From: Symbiodinium kawagutii
Lineage: Eukaryota; Sar; Dinophyceae; Suessiales; Symbiodiniaceae
Length of the DNA stretch: 64,000 nucleotides
Direction: 5' to 3'
NCBI GenBank assembly: GCA_009767595.1
Contig: VSDK01006288.1
Span: forward strand, 168,447 to 232,446
Numbering within the stretch: the stretch's first letter is position 1; each line of letters begins with the position of its first letter. The notes under the pieces were generated by a model, which saw only the letters and a program-made list of their open reading frames with translations, was not told the DNA's origin and ran no database searches. Positions 11,839 to 21,717 of the stretch are shown here, piece by piece. The position numbers and the translations under genes are program-made.

Positions 11839-11977
11839 TTGTGCTATATTTCCCCTATTATTGTTGGGTATCATCCTGTATTATCAACCATTAATCATCA
11901 TTAACCACCAGTAACTCAGTCTTCCATCCATGACCCAGCTGGAAGCAAAGGCACCTACCCCAACCACAACGGTGCAC

Positions 11978-12021
11978 CTGTAAAGCTCCGGCAGCAATGA
12001 CATGACACTGGACTCCAGCTC
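11978..12021 (-). CDS. K+ channel candidate: C-linker exon 3
   Basis: From CACCGCAG| to TTTACAG|GTGCACC (written across the donor): 14 codons plus two bases, ELESSVMSLLPELY followed by a split Arg. It matches the xxxVLxxIPxxIR helix of plant Shaker C-linkers. It starts in phase 0, as exon 2 ends, and finishes in phase 2, as exon 4 needs. Confidence 0.7.
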
Positions 12022-12130
12022 CTGCGGTGACCGCTTGGTAGTTGCTTGGCGGCACAGCCACAGTGGGATCGCAAGATTTTTTGGGGATGGTGATGTGATG
12101 ACAACAACCAATAGTCAATGCCAATAGTCA

Positions 12131-12190
12131 ATGCCACTCTGATTGGAGTTGAATCCGGAAATGCCACTCTGATTGGAGTTGAATCCGGAT
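12131..12190. repeat. 30-bp direct duplication
   Basis: Two adjacent identical 30-bp units beginning ATGCCACTCTGATTGGAG and ending GAATCCGGA. No coding role is seen. Confidence 0.85.
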
Positions 12191-12879
12191 AGATCCGGAT
12201 CATTTCTGATTCAGATCAAGTTTGACATTCTAGTTAAGGATTAAAGCCTTGATGAGATAATCTCTACGAAGTTTGATCAAACACCAATCTCATCAGAGAT
12301 CCTTCGCATGCCAACAGGTGCGATCCATTTGCGACTGCAAACAGTTGCCACCAATGTAGCCACAAATTTGGATCAACAGTTTTTTTGGGGGGAGACCCAC
12401 ATGGGAATGTCAGCGTGTGAATGGGGTAGCCTTCAAAATGATGTCTACCTTTAAGATTCTTTGGGCTTCGATGGCCCCCCCTGTAGGCTGCAGCAATAAT
12501 GATGCATTGACTGAGGATCTACCAAGAAAATCGGAGATACTCACAAGCAGCTCCGAGGAAAATGCTAGATTTCCAGAAAAATAATGGTATATCCTCATGA
12601 CTGACTAGCCGTGATAACCCCCTCTTACCACACAAGCGGCAAACAATGATGGAGTATTGGTAACGTAAGGTGGCAACCGAAAATCCACTATCAGTCCTGA
12701 TGATTGGCCTTTTGGAGATGGCGGGGGTTCCAGCCAGCTATATGCGCTATATGTTGATCCAAGGGCGAAGTGACTGTTAACACCATCCTTGACCATCATC
12801 AACCATAATGTTACTAGCCAAAACTCGCCATATTTGGCATCATTAACCAACAGTCACAGTGATTCACCATGACCAATGA

Positions 12880-13110
12880 ATATGCATCTATGTATCTATG
12901 TATCTATGTATCTATGCATCTATGCATCTATGCATCTATGCATCTATGCATCTATCCATCTATGCGTCTATGTACCTATGTATCTATGTATCTATGTATC
13001 TATGTACCTATGTACCTATGTATCCATGTATCTATGTATCTATGTATCTATGTATCCATCCATCCGTCCGGCCGTCCGTCCGTCCGTCCATCCATCCATC
13101 CATCCATCCA
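12880..13110. repeat. ATCT/ATGT tetranucleotide satellite
   Basis: Irregular runs of CTATGTAT and CTATGCAT grade into CCATCCGTCCGTCC at the 3' end. The three overlapping long open frames here are satellite artefacts. Confidence 0.9.
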
Positions 13111-13147
13111 AATATGCAAGTATGTATATTTGGACAAATATACATAT

Positions 13148-13269
13148 GGGTGCTTCTCAAAATTTGGGATGCTTCTCAAAATTTGGGACCCCGCAAATCA
13201 TCCCTTAATTATCAACAATTTCTAGTCATAAACCAACCATTTTTGGGGTACCCCCATTTGAAGAATCTC
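13148..13269. repeat. family A element with duplicated left end
   Basis: GGTGCTTCTCAAAATTTGGG occurs and is followed at once by a second GCTTCTCAAAATTTGGG; the right end is GGGGTACCCCCATTTGAAGA. The doubled terminus looks like tandem slippage or nested insertion. Confidence 0.65.
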
Positions 13270-13498
13270 ACATATATCACCTATATATATATATATATGA
13301 CAAATCTAAGCACCACCATGGGTGGTTATAGTTTATCTTATTTTTATGGTTCAATTATGTTCAATCACTGGTCGAAGATTGAAATGATATCAGCAGTTGC
13401 TGCTAATCAAACATATTGGTGTACCCCCATTTGAAGAAGCCACCAATGGTTTCCATTAGGGTCCTACTAAATCATTCTAGCCATAAACGACCACAATA

Positions 13499-13735
13499 AT
13501 GGCTACCCAGGATTAATGAACCCCTTGTTGATTAACTAGGGCGTTTCCGATTTTAATGGAAAACCAAGGCTTTTAGGGGATACCCCCTATTAATCAACCA
13601 GGGGTTTAGCTTCATCCTGGGTAGCCACTACCACCATTGACAATTGAACACTTAAGGCACACCCCATGACACCAGTGTTTAGGGGTTACACCAGGGGTTT
13701 AGCTTCATCCTGGGTAGCCATTACATCCAGTGTTT
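13499..13735. repeat. family D element plus conserved flank
   Basis: Ends ATGGCTACCCAGGATTAATG and CATCCTGGGTAGCCA are complementary. The following segment CACCATTGACAATTGAAC...ACCCCATGACACC recurs beside the copy at 42.4 kb, so the mobile unit is longer than the inverted repeat. A second GTTTAGCTTCATCCTGGG end follows at about 13700. Confidence 0.7.
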
Positions 13736-13790
13736 CCACTGCGTCTCACAACACCCAGCTGTTCATTCGTACATACCGCTGGCGCCCCAC

Positions 13791-13835
13791 CTGATCCGTG
13801 GAAAACTTGAAGCGAACGTAGCTTTGCAACTGCTC
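13791..13835 (-). CDS. K+ channel candidate: C-linker exon 2
   Basis: Between GTCACCAG| and GATCAG|GTGGGG it gives exactly 15 codons, EQLQSYVRFKFSTDQ, in phase 0 at both ends. It continues exon 1 (...LPKHVK) and matches the LRLQYESSYTE segment of SKOR-like C-linkers. Confidence 0.7.
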
Positions 13836-13879
13836 CTGGTGACCCCGGAGCAGTTGCGAGTGCTGCAGGTCGCGGTGAA

Positions 13880-14600
13880 TGAGGAGAAGTAGTGGTTGAC
13901 GCTTAATGATGGTTCATAGTGAATTTAGGTGAATGGTTAACGGTTCATGGTGGTTAATGATGGTTAATGATGATTAATGATGGTTAATGACAATGGTTAA
14001 GGCTAATGGTCAATGATCAATGGTCAATGATCAATGGTTAGTGATGGTTCATGGTGAATTAAGGTTAAGGGTTAATGATCAATGAATGATGGTTAATACT
14101 GGTTAATGATGGTTAATCAATGATGGTTAATACATGGTTAATACATGGTGAAATTATTCATGGTGAAATGATTAGTGATAATGATTAATGATTGATGATG
14201 ATTAACAATGGTCAATAAAGGTTGATCATGTTTAACAATGGTTGATCAATCCAGTTAAGGTCAATGTTAATTAATTAAGACTATCAGCAATGATAGGAAT
14301 TCATGGCTCCTAGTATCTGATATCAGTATTTACTCATAGTTTTACTGGTGTATAGCTGTAGTAATAGCATGCTAGATTAGTACATGCTTGTTGCCATTCT
14401 TGGCAGTTGTTTCTGCCGTGGGTTTCTAGTTGCGGGCTTAGTGAAGGTTGTGCGTCATCATGGACAATCATGATAAGGGTCAATCACCAGGGATATATAA
14501 GGGGTAACAATATGCATTGTGGGAGGGTCAATCATAATTGCTGTAATCCAGCCATGGAGGATGTTGGTAATATCAATTTATCATAAGATTCCCTGGTGAA
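13880..14600. other. low-complexity intron: TTAATGATGG words
   Basis: Dense degenerate repeats of GGTTAATGATGG and its variants; no coding island. Confidence 0.6.
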
Positions 14601-14713
14601 TTCCTCAATCATCACCAAACTATCATGGCTTGCCATGGCGTAGTCCTGGCCGGGCTGTTGCTCAAGAGATGTTCAGTTCAGTTGCCGTCACACCCAGCCG
14701 CTCATCGACTCAC

Positions 14714-14799
14714 CTTGACGTGCTTGGGCAAACCGAAGGTCTTGGAAAAAACGGAAAGCTGCCGCAGCTCTTTTCCTGGAGCCACGGCGTGGAATCTCA
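14714..14799 (-). CDS. K+ channel candidate: C-linker exon 1
   Basis: Pyrimidine-rich acceptor TTCTCCTTCCCAG| and consensus donor CACGTCAAG|GTGAGT. It reads RFHAVAPGKELRQLSVFSKT followed by FGLPKHVK. Counting from the S6 end, its length matches the plant SKOR segment FRDKMxxxMKYMNRNKL. An earlier acceptor (CTCCCCAG|AGTCGG, start about 14829) would add ten codons and restore phase 0 with the S6 exon, so the 5' border is open. Confidence 0.7.
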
Positions 14800-15122
14800 C
14801 TGGGAAGGAGAAGTGAAAATACCGACTCTGGGGAGATGATGTGTAGAGATGAAGATATGAAATTTATAGACGCGTATAGATCTTGAGCGCTTAAAATAAT
14901 ACGACCTGTGAAAGAAAATGTATTTGTATAGCCGTTTGAATCGCTGTAGAAATTATGTGTAATTAATCAAAAAGCTTTTGGACAAACTTTCAAAGGGAAA
15001 TCATTTATCCCATTCTAAAGCGAAAAAACAAAGGGAAATCATTTGTCCCATTCCCTTCACAAAAAAAACATTTTCCCACTCTAAATCAATCATTTGTCCC
15101 ATTCCCTTCACTTTCCCCCTCT

Positions 15123-15230
15123 AAAAATCATAGACAAACAGCCACTGTGAACGGTTCAGACTGCTCAGGTCGATGGATCTGCCACCTTCGAAAGATTGGA
15201 ACACGGCGCTGGCGAGGTGGCATGGATGTC
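15123..15230 (-). CDS. exon candidate, product unknown
   Basis: The minus frame DRHPCHLASAVFQSFEGGRS continues to SQWLFVYDF and a TAG stop at 15123-15125. It lies inside the proposed S6 to C-linker intron, so it is either an alternative terminal exon or a chance frame. Confidence 0.35.
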
Positions 15231-15270
15231 TATCCACGTGCCAAGGTGGATGGTCTGTGGGAGCCTCGTT

Positions 15271-15372
15271 GGGTGGTTTCTTCCAATGGGGGTACCCCCA
15301 AATCGTCCAGTTGATTGACCCTAAATTGGAATAAACCATCTGTTTTGCGGGGTCCCCTGTTTTAGAGAAACC
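15271..15372. repeat. family A element
   Basis: GGGTGGTTTCTTCCAATGGG at the left and GGGGTCCCCTGTTTTAGAGA then AACCC at the right. Confidence 0.6.
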
Positions 15373-15374
15373 CG

Positions 15375-15635
15375 CATTTTGAAACTTGTGACTGAACTTT
15401 TTCGGAGAATTGGTTGTCTATCATAGAGCTATTGTGGAGCAAGCTCACATTCTCCGCTTGCAAAACCATCTTAGGGTCTAGGTCTTGCGCTGTAGCTTCC
15501 GTGGACAAGTCCAACGTGGAAACTGCAAAATGTCTTGCTGAAGAGGATTTGCAGTCCTGATGTTGCCACGGCTGGGCTTGCTGGTCCACAGTTCCATTCA
15601 GAAAGGGTAGATTCCCAGGGGGCAAGCGGAGATAC
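15375..15635 (-). CDS. coding-like island, product unknown
   Basis: The minus frame is open for about 85 codons and includes HFAVSTLDLSTEATAQDLDP. Codon bias is weak and no splice pair is convincing. Confidence 0.25.
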
Positions 15636-15870
15636 AAACATGTAGAGACTATCTACATATAGAATGCTTAATTATTTGTTAAATTTGTAGTCGGAATATC
15701 ATAAGAAAAGATATGAAGAGGTGGTTTATATGTGTACAAGTGGGTGTTTTACCCAGAAATTAGCGCCATGCACTGATTGTAACATTGTGACGTCCTAGAC
15801 CTTTGATCACAACTGCTGTGGAGCCACACGAGCTGCCAAGATTCTCATGGTATAGATCCCAACATCGGCC

Positions 15871-15939
15871 CTTGTCAACAAGGCTGACAGGTTCGACACC
15901 AGGTAGGTCTGAAGGCAAATGTTCGCCATCATCACAACC
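15871..15939 (-). CDS. K+ channel candidate: S6 helix exon
   Basis: Minus-strand exon between GCACCTTGAG| and ACAAGG|GCCGAT (GC donor), exactly 23 codons: VVMMANICLQTYLVSNLSAL then LTR. It is strongly hydrophobic and ends in YLVSNLSALLT, the counterpart of the YLIGNMTALIV end of S6 in plant outward-rectifying Shaker channels. It joins the 16403-16449 exon in phase 0 to give ...DAEKILACV|VVMMANIC.... Confidence 0.72.
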
Positions 15940-16079
15940 TCAAGGTGCCATGGGGCAAGATCGGGCAGGTCATGCCCAGTGGCACTGGCATCTGTGGTAA
16001 AGATAAGGTGGTCACCCACCAACAGTGAATCGCTAGCAACAAACAGATCTCATTAACCTCCAGTTAAGCATTGCAAGCA

Positions 16080-16380
16080 AGCTAATAGCCATGACCTAAC
16101 CCATGAAATCACGGTTGTCCAACTCACCATTGACTATCAAGTAAGTAAGCATCTACCAACCATCAAGTAACCATTAAGCAACCATCAACTGAACATCTAT
16201 CATCCGTCGCTTAACAATCAATTAATCATCAGTCAATTAACCATCAAATCACCATCAATCAATCATAAGCTACCCCAGTAGCCATCACTTAGCCATCACT
16301 TTGCCATCACTTAGCCATCACTTAGCCCTCACTTAGCCCTCAATTCGCCATCAAATCACCATGAGCCAACCCCATTCTTC
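16080..16380. repeat. CCATCAATCA / CACTTAGCCATCA low-complexity tract
   Basis: Degenerate 11-bp CACTTAGCCAT words near 16280-16345 within CCATCAA-rich sequence; no exon. Confidence 0.6.
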
Positions 16381-16402
16381 ACTCACCATTGCTTCACCAG
16401 GC

Positions 16403-16449
16403 CACACACGCCAAGATCTTCTCAGCGTCACTTGTCGGAACGAGATCAC
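16403..16449 (-). CDS. K+ channel candidate: post-filter segment and start of S6
   Basis: From CACGGTCAG| to GTGTGTG|GCCTGG (GC donor): two bases that complete a Gly codon, then DLVPTSDAEKILACV. In CNG, HCN and KCNH channels the filter GYGD is followed by xxPTTDAEK, so this is a close match to the segment right after the selectivity filter. Confidence 0.72.
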
Positions 16450-16582
16450 CTGACCGTGTTCCCCCCGCGATCCCTTGGATCCCACTCCTTCGCTGTTGGG
16501 ATGCCGCCTCGCTGTCACTTGGAAAAGTCACTACTGCTGCAACCCAGCTTTAGGACTACGGCGAGGTCATAACCATCCAACA

Positions 16583-16742
16583 AATGGTGGTTTCTTAAGC
16601 CAGTTTGGAACCCCCCAGAAAAAATGGATGGTTGATTACTAGAAATTGATAATCAATGGGATGAAATTGTTGGTTTGTTACTAGAAATGCTTCATAAATG
16701 GGATGATTTGAGGGTACCTCTTCATGACTTGAGAAACATATG
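16583..16742. repeat. family A element, enlarged
   Basis: GGTGGTTTCTTAAGCCAG at the left and TTCATGACTTGAGAAACA at the right, with two TTACTAGAAAT cores, as if two copies had recombined. Confidence 0.6.
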
Positions 16743-16883
16743 GACCATTTCTAGTAACAAATGGACCATTTGGTACCTCTTCATGACTTGAGAAACATCC
16801 AAGCATGGCCAGGCGCGAACACGTTGGATGCCCCACATGACCCACGACCAGGTCCCCCACGGCACGCCTGAAGCGGGCCCTGC

Positions 16884-16924
16884 TTTGAAGGTGCCCACAG
16901 CCCAAAAGAGCGAAGTCACATACC
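16884..16924 (-). CDS. K+ channel candidate: pore-helix exon
   Basis: Acceptor CCGCTTGCAG|, GC donor TTCAAA|GCAGGG, 41 nt. Two leading bases complete the Arg left by the turret exon, then YVTSLFWAVGTFK. This matches the RYVxSLYWSxTT pore helix of CNG-family K+ channels. The filter (TVGYG) should follow, but it is absent from this exon and from the next. Confidence 0.68.
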
Positions 16925-16974
16925 CTGCAAGCGGTAGGTGGAGCGGTCGACCAAGACCACCCCGCTGTTCAGTT

Positions 16975-17072
16975 GGTGGTTTCTCAAGCCATTGGGAGCC
17001 CCAAAAATGGATGGTTGCTATCAATAGTTAGTAATGGATGATTTGGGGGTACCCCTATTTTGAGAAACCACC
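16975..17072. repeat. family A element, well preserved
   Basis: GGTGGTTTCTCAAGCCATTG and CCCCTATTTTGAGAAACCAC are near-perfect complementary ends around a GATGATTTGGGGG core. It lies 50 bp from the pore-helix exon acceptor. Confidence 0.8.
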
Positions 17073-17131
17073 AGTTGAAACATGTTGAAACCTCCAGGTT
17101 TGGTGGGTTCTTCTTCCCGAAAATGGTTGAC

Positions 17132-17240
17132 TGGTTGGTGGTTGGTCACCACGCTTTCATGAAACATATGCTTGAGTCAACAGCCGACCATGTAAGTTTA
17201 GAATAGGGAAAATGAAACATATCAATCAAACCACCAACCA
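17132..17240. repeat. family C element
   Basis: Left TGGTTGGTGGTTGGTCACCA, right AAACCACCAACCA, with CATGAAACATATGCTTGAGTC inside. Confidence 0.65.
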
Positions 17241-17273
17241 GTTGATCACAGGACACTTGAACTATTTGACCAC

Positions 17274-17345
17274 GAGAAAAGCAGGATCCGTCCACGAGAA
17301 ACACACGTTCTTTGAATACTTCGTCCAGTTCATAGACCAACCAAC
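17274..17345 (-). CDS. K+ channel candidate: turret exon before the pore
   Basis: The minus frame reads YELDEVFKERVFLVDGSCFS plus one base at the donor TTTTCTC|GTGGTC. That base and the two leading bases of the 16884-16924 exon make an Arg codon, giving ...GSCFS-R-YVTSLFW. The exact phase match and the resulting RYVTSL motif are the evidence. The acceptor is not clear. Confidence 0.6.
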
Positions 17346-17481
17346 GACCGTCAATGGAAAATCCACACCATGTAGAGATGGTTTACCACACGTTTGCCCA
17401 TGAAAAATGAGTATTTTGGGCGCAACTAGCCATGTTTACCCATGAAAAAAGGCGATGTTCATCGCTGCCAGGTGCATCTAC

Positions 17482-17583
17482 CTCTGCAAAAGCCAAGGCA
17501 CGTGCTGCCCATTGCCTGGTGGGCAACAGTGGAGCTCCTTGTCCCACCCAGGTGGTCTCCTCGGCACGAAAAGTGATGTTCCG
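17482..17583 (-). CDS. exon candidate in the channel region
   Basis: GACCTGAG| to GCAGAG|GTAGATG, exactly 34 codons with good codon bias: RNITFRAEETTWVGQGAPLL then PTRQWAARALAFAE. It would fall in the S5-to-pore loop of the channel by position. Homology not recognised. Confidence 0.5.
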
Positions 17584-17719
17584 CTCAGGTCAACTTGTGT
17601 TTAGCATGTGTAGACAAATCAAATATGTTCTATCATTTTGTATTATCATGTGTTGCATCGTATTGTATATCATATTCTGTGACATTTTACGATATCATAT
17701 TTAAGACATGTATGTATAG

Positions 17720-17835
17720 GATACAAATATAATATAATATAATATATATATATGTGTATTATAGATATATAGATCTATATGCACACACACACATATAATG
17801 ATATGCATATGCATACATATATATATATATACACA
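17720..17835. repeat. TA/CA-rich microsatellite
   Basis: ATATAATATAATATATATATAT and CACACACACACATA runs (broken by single changes); no gene. A fragment of family B lies at 18129-18172. Confidence 0.8.
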
Positions 17836-18179
17836 GGTTGATTTAGCCTTTATTGAGAAATGGCCATGTGTGTATACACCTAGGCAAGTAATGGCAAGTA
17901 CCACACAGACAGATTCATATCTATATAATATAAATACTATACAAACCCGCACGCTCAAGTCTGCATGAAAGAAAACGTTTTTTCTTGCAAGCTGCCCTGG
18001 CAATACAGTTTTGCCATACCAAAAGAGTTTGTGATTATCCCAGTGAGTGCAAAAGTGGTTCCCCAGTCCGACCGTCGATGGGGTGATGGGGGCTACAGTA
18101 TCTAGATGCACACATACCCATTTATTTGGCTGTGGGTCAAAACCCTGTACCCAAGCTATTCCAATCCCCAAATGACTGA

Positions 18180-19690
18180 ACTAGTCGAACGTTCTCAACA
18201 TCTCTAAAGCACTCAAGCTGCTCCAAGAAAGTCCTTCTGGATTGACTTCTATTTTTTCGTCTGCGCATTTTTTCTCAGAGTTCTCCGCGTTGTTCACTCT
18301 GCTGAGCTGCCGCAATGTCTTGCAGGTGCTAACACATGCCAACACATTCATCCGCAGCTTTCACGTGTAGGATCTTGGGATTCGTATGAAGTTAGCTGCA
18401 AAGAATCAAAGACAATACAGTAGAAACCACCAACACCGTCAGAATATTTCAAGACGCATGGTTCATCATATTCTTGGGGCTGTCAATGCCAGGGTTGGTC
18501 AAACCTTGAGACTGCTGCATCGAAAACATACCGGAATCAGTTTGCTGAACCACATCATTTGCCATGTCGCAGGTGATATTTTTTCAGCACAATATATGGC
18601 AAATTGGGATATGGTGGACCAAAGGGGGAAAATCGAAGCCAGTTCAACAGCCTTTACCAGGTGTTGCGGCACACCACTGCGACCGGCAACGAGTTGTTGC
18701 GAAAAAGCGATCTTTTGAAACTGAGAACAATCATGCAACATGCCTGTCACATGTCTACCAGGGACCCAAAGGCTAGTCTAGCTCTGAGTAAGGATATTTA
18801 GTGATGTTGTCATGTTTTTCAACTGTAGGGTGCTCTCATGTTGACAAATGCCACCTCCCAGTCCAAACCAAACAGGTCGTGAACTGTGTGAATTACAGCG
18901 GAGCGGGCCAGCCGATCATCTGAGCCCATTAAACCTGGGATTGATGTTATCAATTGAATTCAATGGAACAACAATTAGTGCGCACAAATCGCAAGGGTAG
19001 TTTCTCGACTCCAACGCGTTGATCCAAAAAAATTGAGAATATCAATATCTGGCACATTTACGAAAAGATCATCATTACATAATTACTGTAAGTGATCATC
19101 AACCAACAGAAGGACAACCCTCTTCACAACGCATAGTCATGGGAACACCTCTTCAGGCCTGGTCATAGTCTATCGAACTACAGCCTCTAGGTGCGAACAC
19201 TTGGTCTCATCCACCCATCCACCTTTGCAAATTTGATTCCTGTGTGTTCGTACAATAATGGAACCACTTGCGGAGGTTCTAAAATTACCAAAAATGGATG
19301 TTCAAGACTGTGACAAAATCACTCGTCGCATTACCCTACTGCGGGGCTGTTCTGATATGCATGAGCCTTCAAGCTGCGAGGCTTCTTCCAGTGGCTTCTC
19401 TGGAGCGAATGCAAGAACATGAGGCTTCACATGGTACTAATGAGTGCACTTTCTGTGATATTAAATGCCTAGTTTGGAGGCAAGACTATTCAAATTAGAG
19501 TGCATCCATATTGTTTCCACGGTGGCTAAACATATCTCCAAAAAGATATTCCTTCAACATTTTTCTGGCTTGGTATGCCCCGCTTCGCATGGGATGGGTT
19601 GTGGAGCGACAGGTCAGGGTCAGTAAATGGTAACTGGATGTGCATGGCTCGTCCATTGGTTGGTTTTGTGGCCCTGCCCGAAACAAGATG
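18180..19690. other. unresolved stretch with overlapping short frames
   Basis: Plus and minus frames overlap at 18386-18750 without clear codon bias. A 54-residue plus-strand frame at 19258-19422 starts MEPLAEVLKLPKMDVQDC and is not supported by splice sites. I assign no gene. Confidence 0.3.
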
Positions 19691-19734
19691 GCACGATGAT
19701 TGACAAATGAAAATGGAAGACGGAGAAGAAGATA

Positions 19735-19740
19735 ATGAAA

Positions 19741-19793
<53 letters not shown>

Positions 19794-19951
19794 GAGGAGG
19801 AAAATGTTGTTGTTTATGATGATGATGATGATGATGATGATGATGGTGATGATGGTGATGGTGATGATGACGATGATGATGATGATGACGATAATAATGA
19901 CGATAATGATGACGATGATGATGACGATGATGGTGATGATGACGGTGATGA

Positions 19952-19982
<31 letters not shown>

Positions 19983-20038
19983 AATGACGATAATGATGAC
20001 GATGATGATGACGATGATGGTGATGATGACGGTGATGA

Positions 20039-20069
<31 letters not shown>

Positions 20070-20125
20070 AATGACGATAATGATGACGATGATGATGACG
20101 ATGATGGTGATGATGACGGTGATGA

Positions 20126-20156
<31 letters not shown>

Positions 20157-20212
20157 AATGACGATAATGATGACGATGATGATGACGATGATGGTGATGA
20201 TGACGGTGATGA

Positions 20213-20243
<31 letters not shown>

Positions 20244-20293
20244 AATGACGATAATGATGACGATGATGATGACGATGATGGTGATGATGACGG

Positions 20294-20324
<31 letters not shown>

Positions 20325-20405
20325 AATGATGACGATGATGATGACGATGATGGTGATGATGACGGTGATGATGATGATGATGATGATGGTGATGGTGATG
20401 ATGAC

Positions 20406-20444
<39 letters not shown>

Positions 20445-20505
20445 AATGACGATAATGATGACGATAATGATGACGATGATGATGACGATGATGACGATGA
20501 TAGAA
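19735..20505. repeat. GAT/GAC satellite with an exact 87-bp unit
   Basis: GACGATAATAATGACG recurs at 19887, 19974, 20061, 20148 and 20235, a constant 87-bp spacing, inside (GAT)n. The unit is divisible by three, so every frame stays open (poly-Asp, poly-Met, poly-His/Ile). The 270-382 residue frames here are satellite artefacts. Confidence 0.95.
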
Positions 20506-20519
20506 AATATGTGCGTTGA

Positions 20520-21715
20520 TGATGACGACGACGTCAATGCTGACAACAAGATCATGTGGCAACAAACCCGGAAGAAACCACATAAAAAAAAAACAATGAA
20601 ATAAGACCAGCAAAATGTAAAACGCAATGGAATGACAGCACACAAAACATCACAAAACAATGTACAACACACAGCCGTTCGAACCTGCAAAACTAAGGAT
20701 GATTGGTGACTAAATGTGACTAAATGGTAGGGGAGAAAAAAACTCGAAGTAAAACATGATGGTCACACGCACGGTGAAACTATGATCTTGGTGGGGTGGA
20801 GAGTTGGCAAGGGAGACTCGAAACGCCACAAGTGGTGCAAACCATTGTCTAACCACAGCTTGTTGTATGTAACTATAGTTGCTCTGCGGTCAGGATTTCC
20901 AGTTGGCAACCAGGAAAAACAAATCAAAGGAACATATAACTGGGTGAGGCAAAGGTTTCAGCAACGGTTTCCACGATCCTCAAAAGCCTCCCTACTGAAT
21001 ATATCAGCGTGTGTGTATTGCCATTGCAGCTATACCTGTCTGGAAAGTACGCCACACTTCGGTGGCTTGCAAAATTCGAAGGTTTCCTCTGAAAAGGCAG
21101 GGTGGTCCCACAAGATGTGCAGGAGAGGAGACCTCCAAGTTCCAGTCGAAAAAAACCACTGAGCAATCACTTAACAAGATGCACAAACCATATCGAAAAA
21201 TTATGAGCAAAATAGTTTCACACAAAACAGCGAACCCCATGGAACACACATCAACAAACCAACAAATGCCAACCGTTCTTCCACTACTTGGTGCTACTTG
21301 CATGTGCCAATCACTACTGTATTTTGCGGCTATTGGTTCCTGTTGCGTGCTCATGATTGAGACGAAAAACCCGGAAAAATGTCGACAAACATCCTGCATC
21401 CAATCATTGATTCTGCACCCGGCAGCCAACAATTTCTGAAATGCGCCATGTGATTTTTGACATGATTCATGCTGACCTGAGCTGAAGAAAAAACACTGAC
21501 TCCAAGTCCACTTGACCCAGTGGCACCGGACAGCAGTGAAGAATCAACCGCAGGTTTTCCTCAAGCCGGTGGTCCTGCATGTCTTGAAACCGTTGACTCC
21601 GTCAGGTGATGCTTGAAGCTGGCTTTGCCAGCTGCTGGCAAGTATGCAAACTGCATATTTCAACGAAACATGGAAACTCATTCAAAACTCTGAGATACAA
21701 ATTGTTTCCCTTCCA
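20520..21715. other. spacer 3' of the HEAT gene
   Basis: It lacks the low-complexity words seen elsewhere and has overlapping frames of 126-142 residues on both strands (plus at 20782 and 21011, minus at 21004-21432) with no family match or codon bias. It may hold the 3' UTR of the HEAT gene. Confidence 0.4.
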
Positions 21716-21717
21716 CT

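Noticed and set aside
12869-13434. Three overlapping MYLCIYVS-type frames
   Set aside because: They are translations of the ATCT/ATGT satellite.
19495-20690. Open frames of 270-382 residues (poly-Asp, poly-Met, poly-His, poly-Ile) on both strands
   Set aside because: All six frames are open because the sequence is a GAT/GAC satellite; none has codon bias or domain structure.
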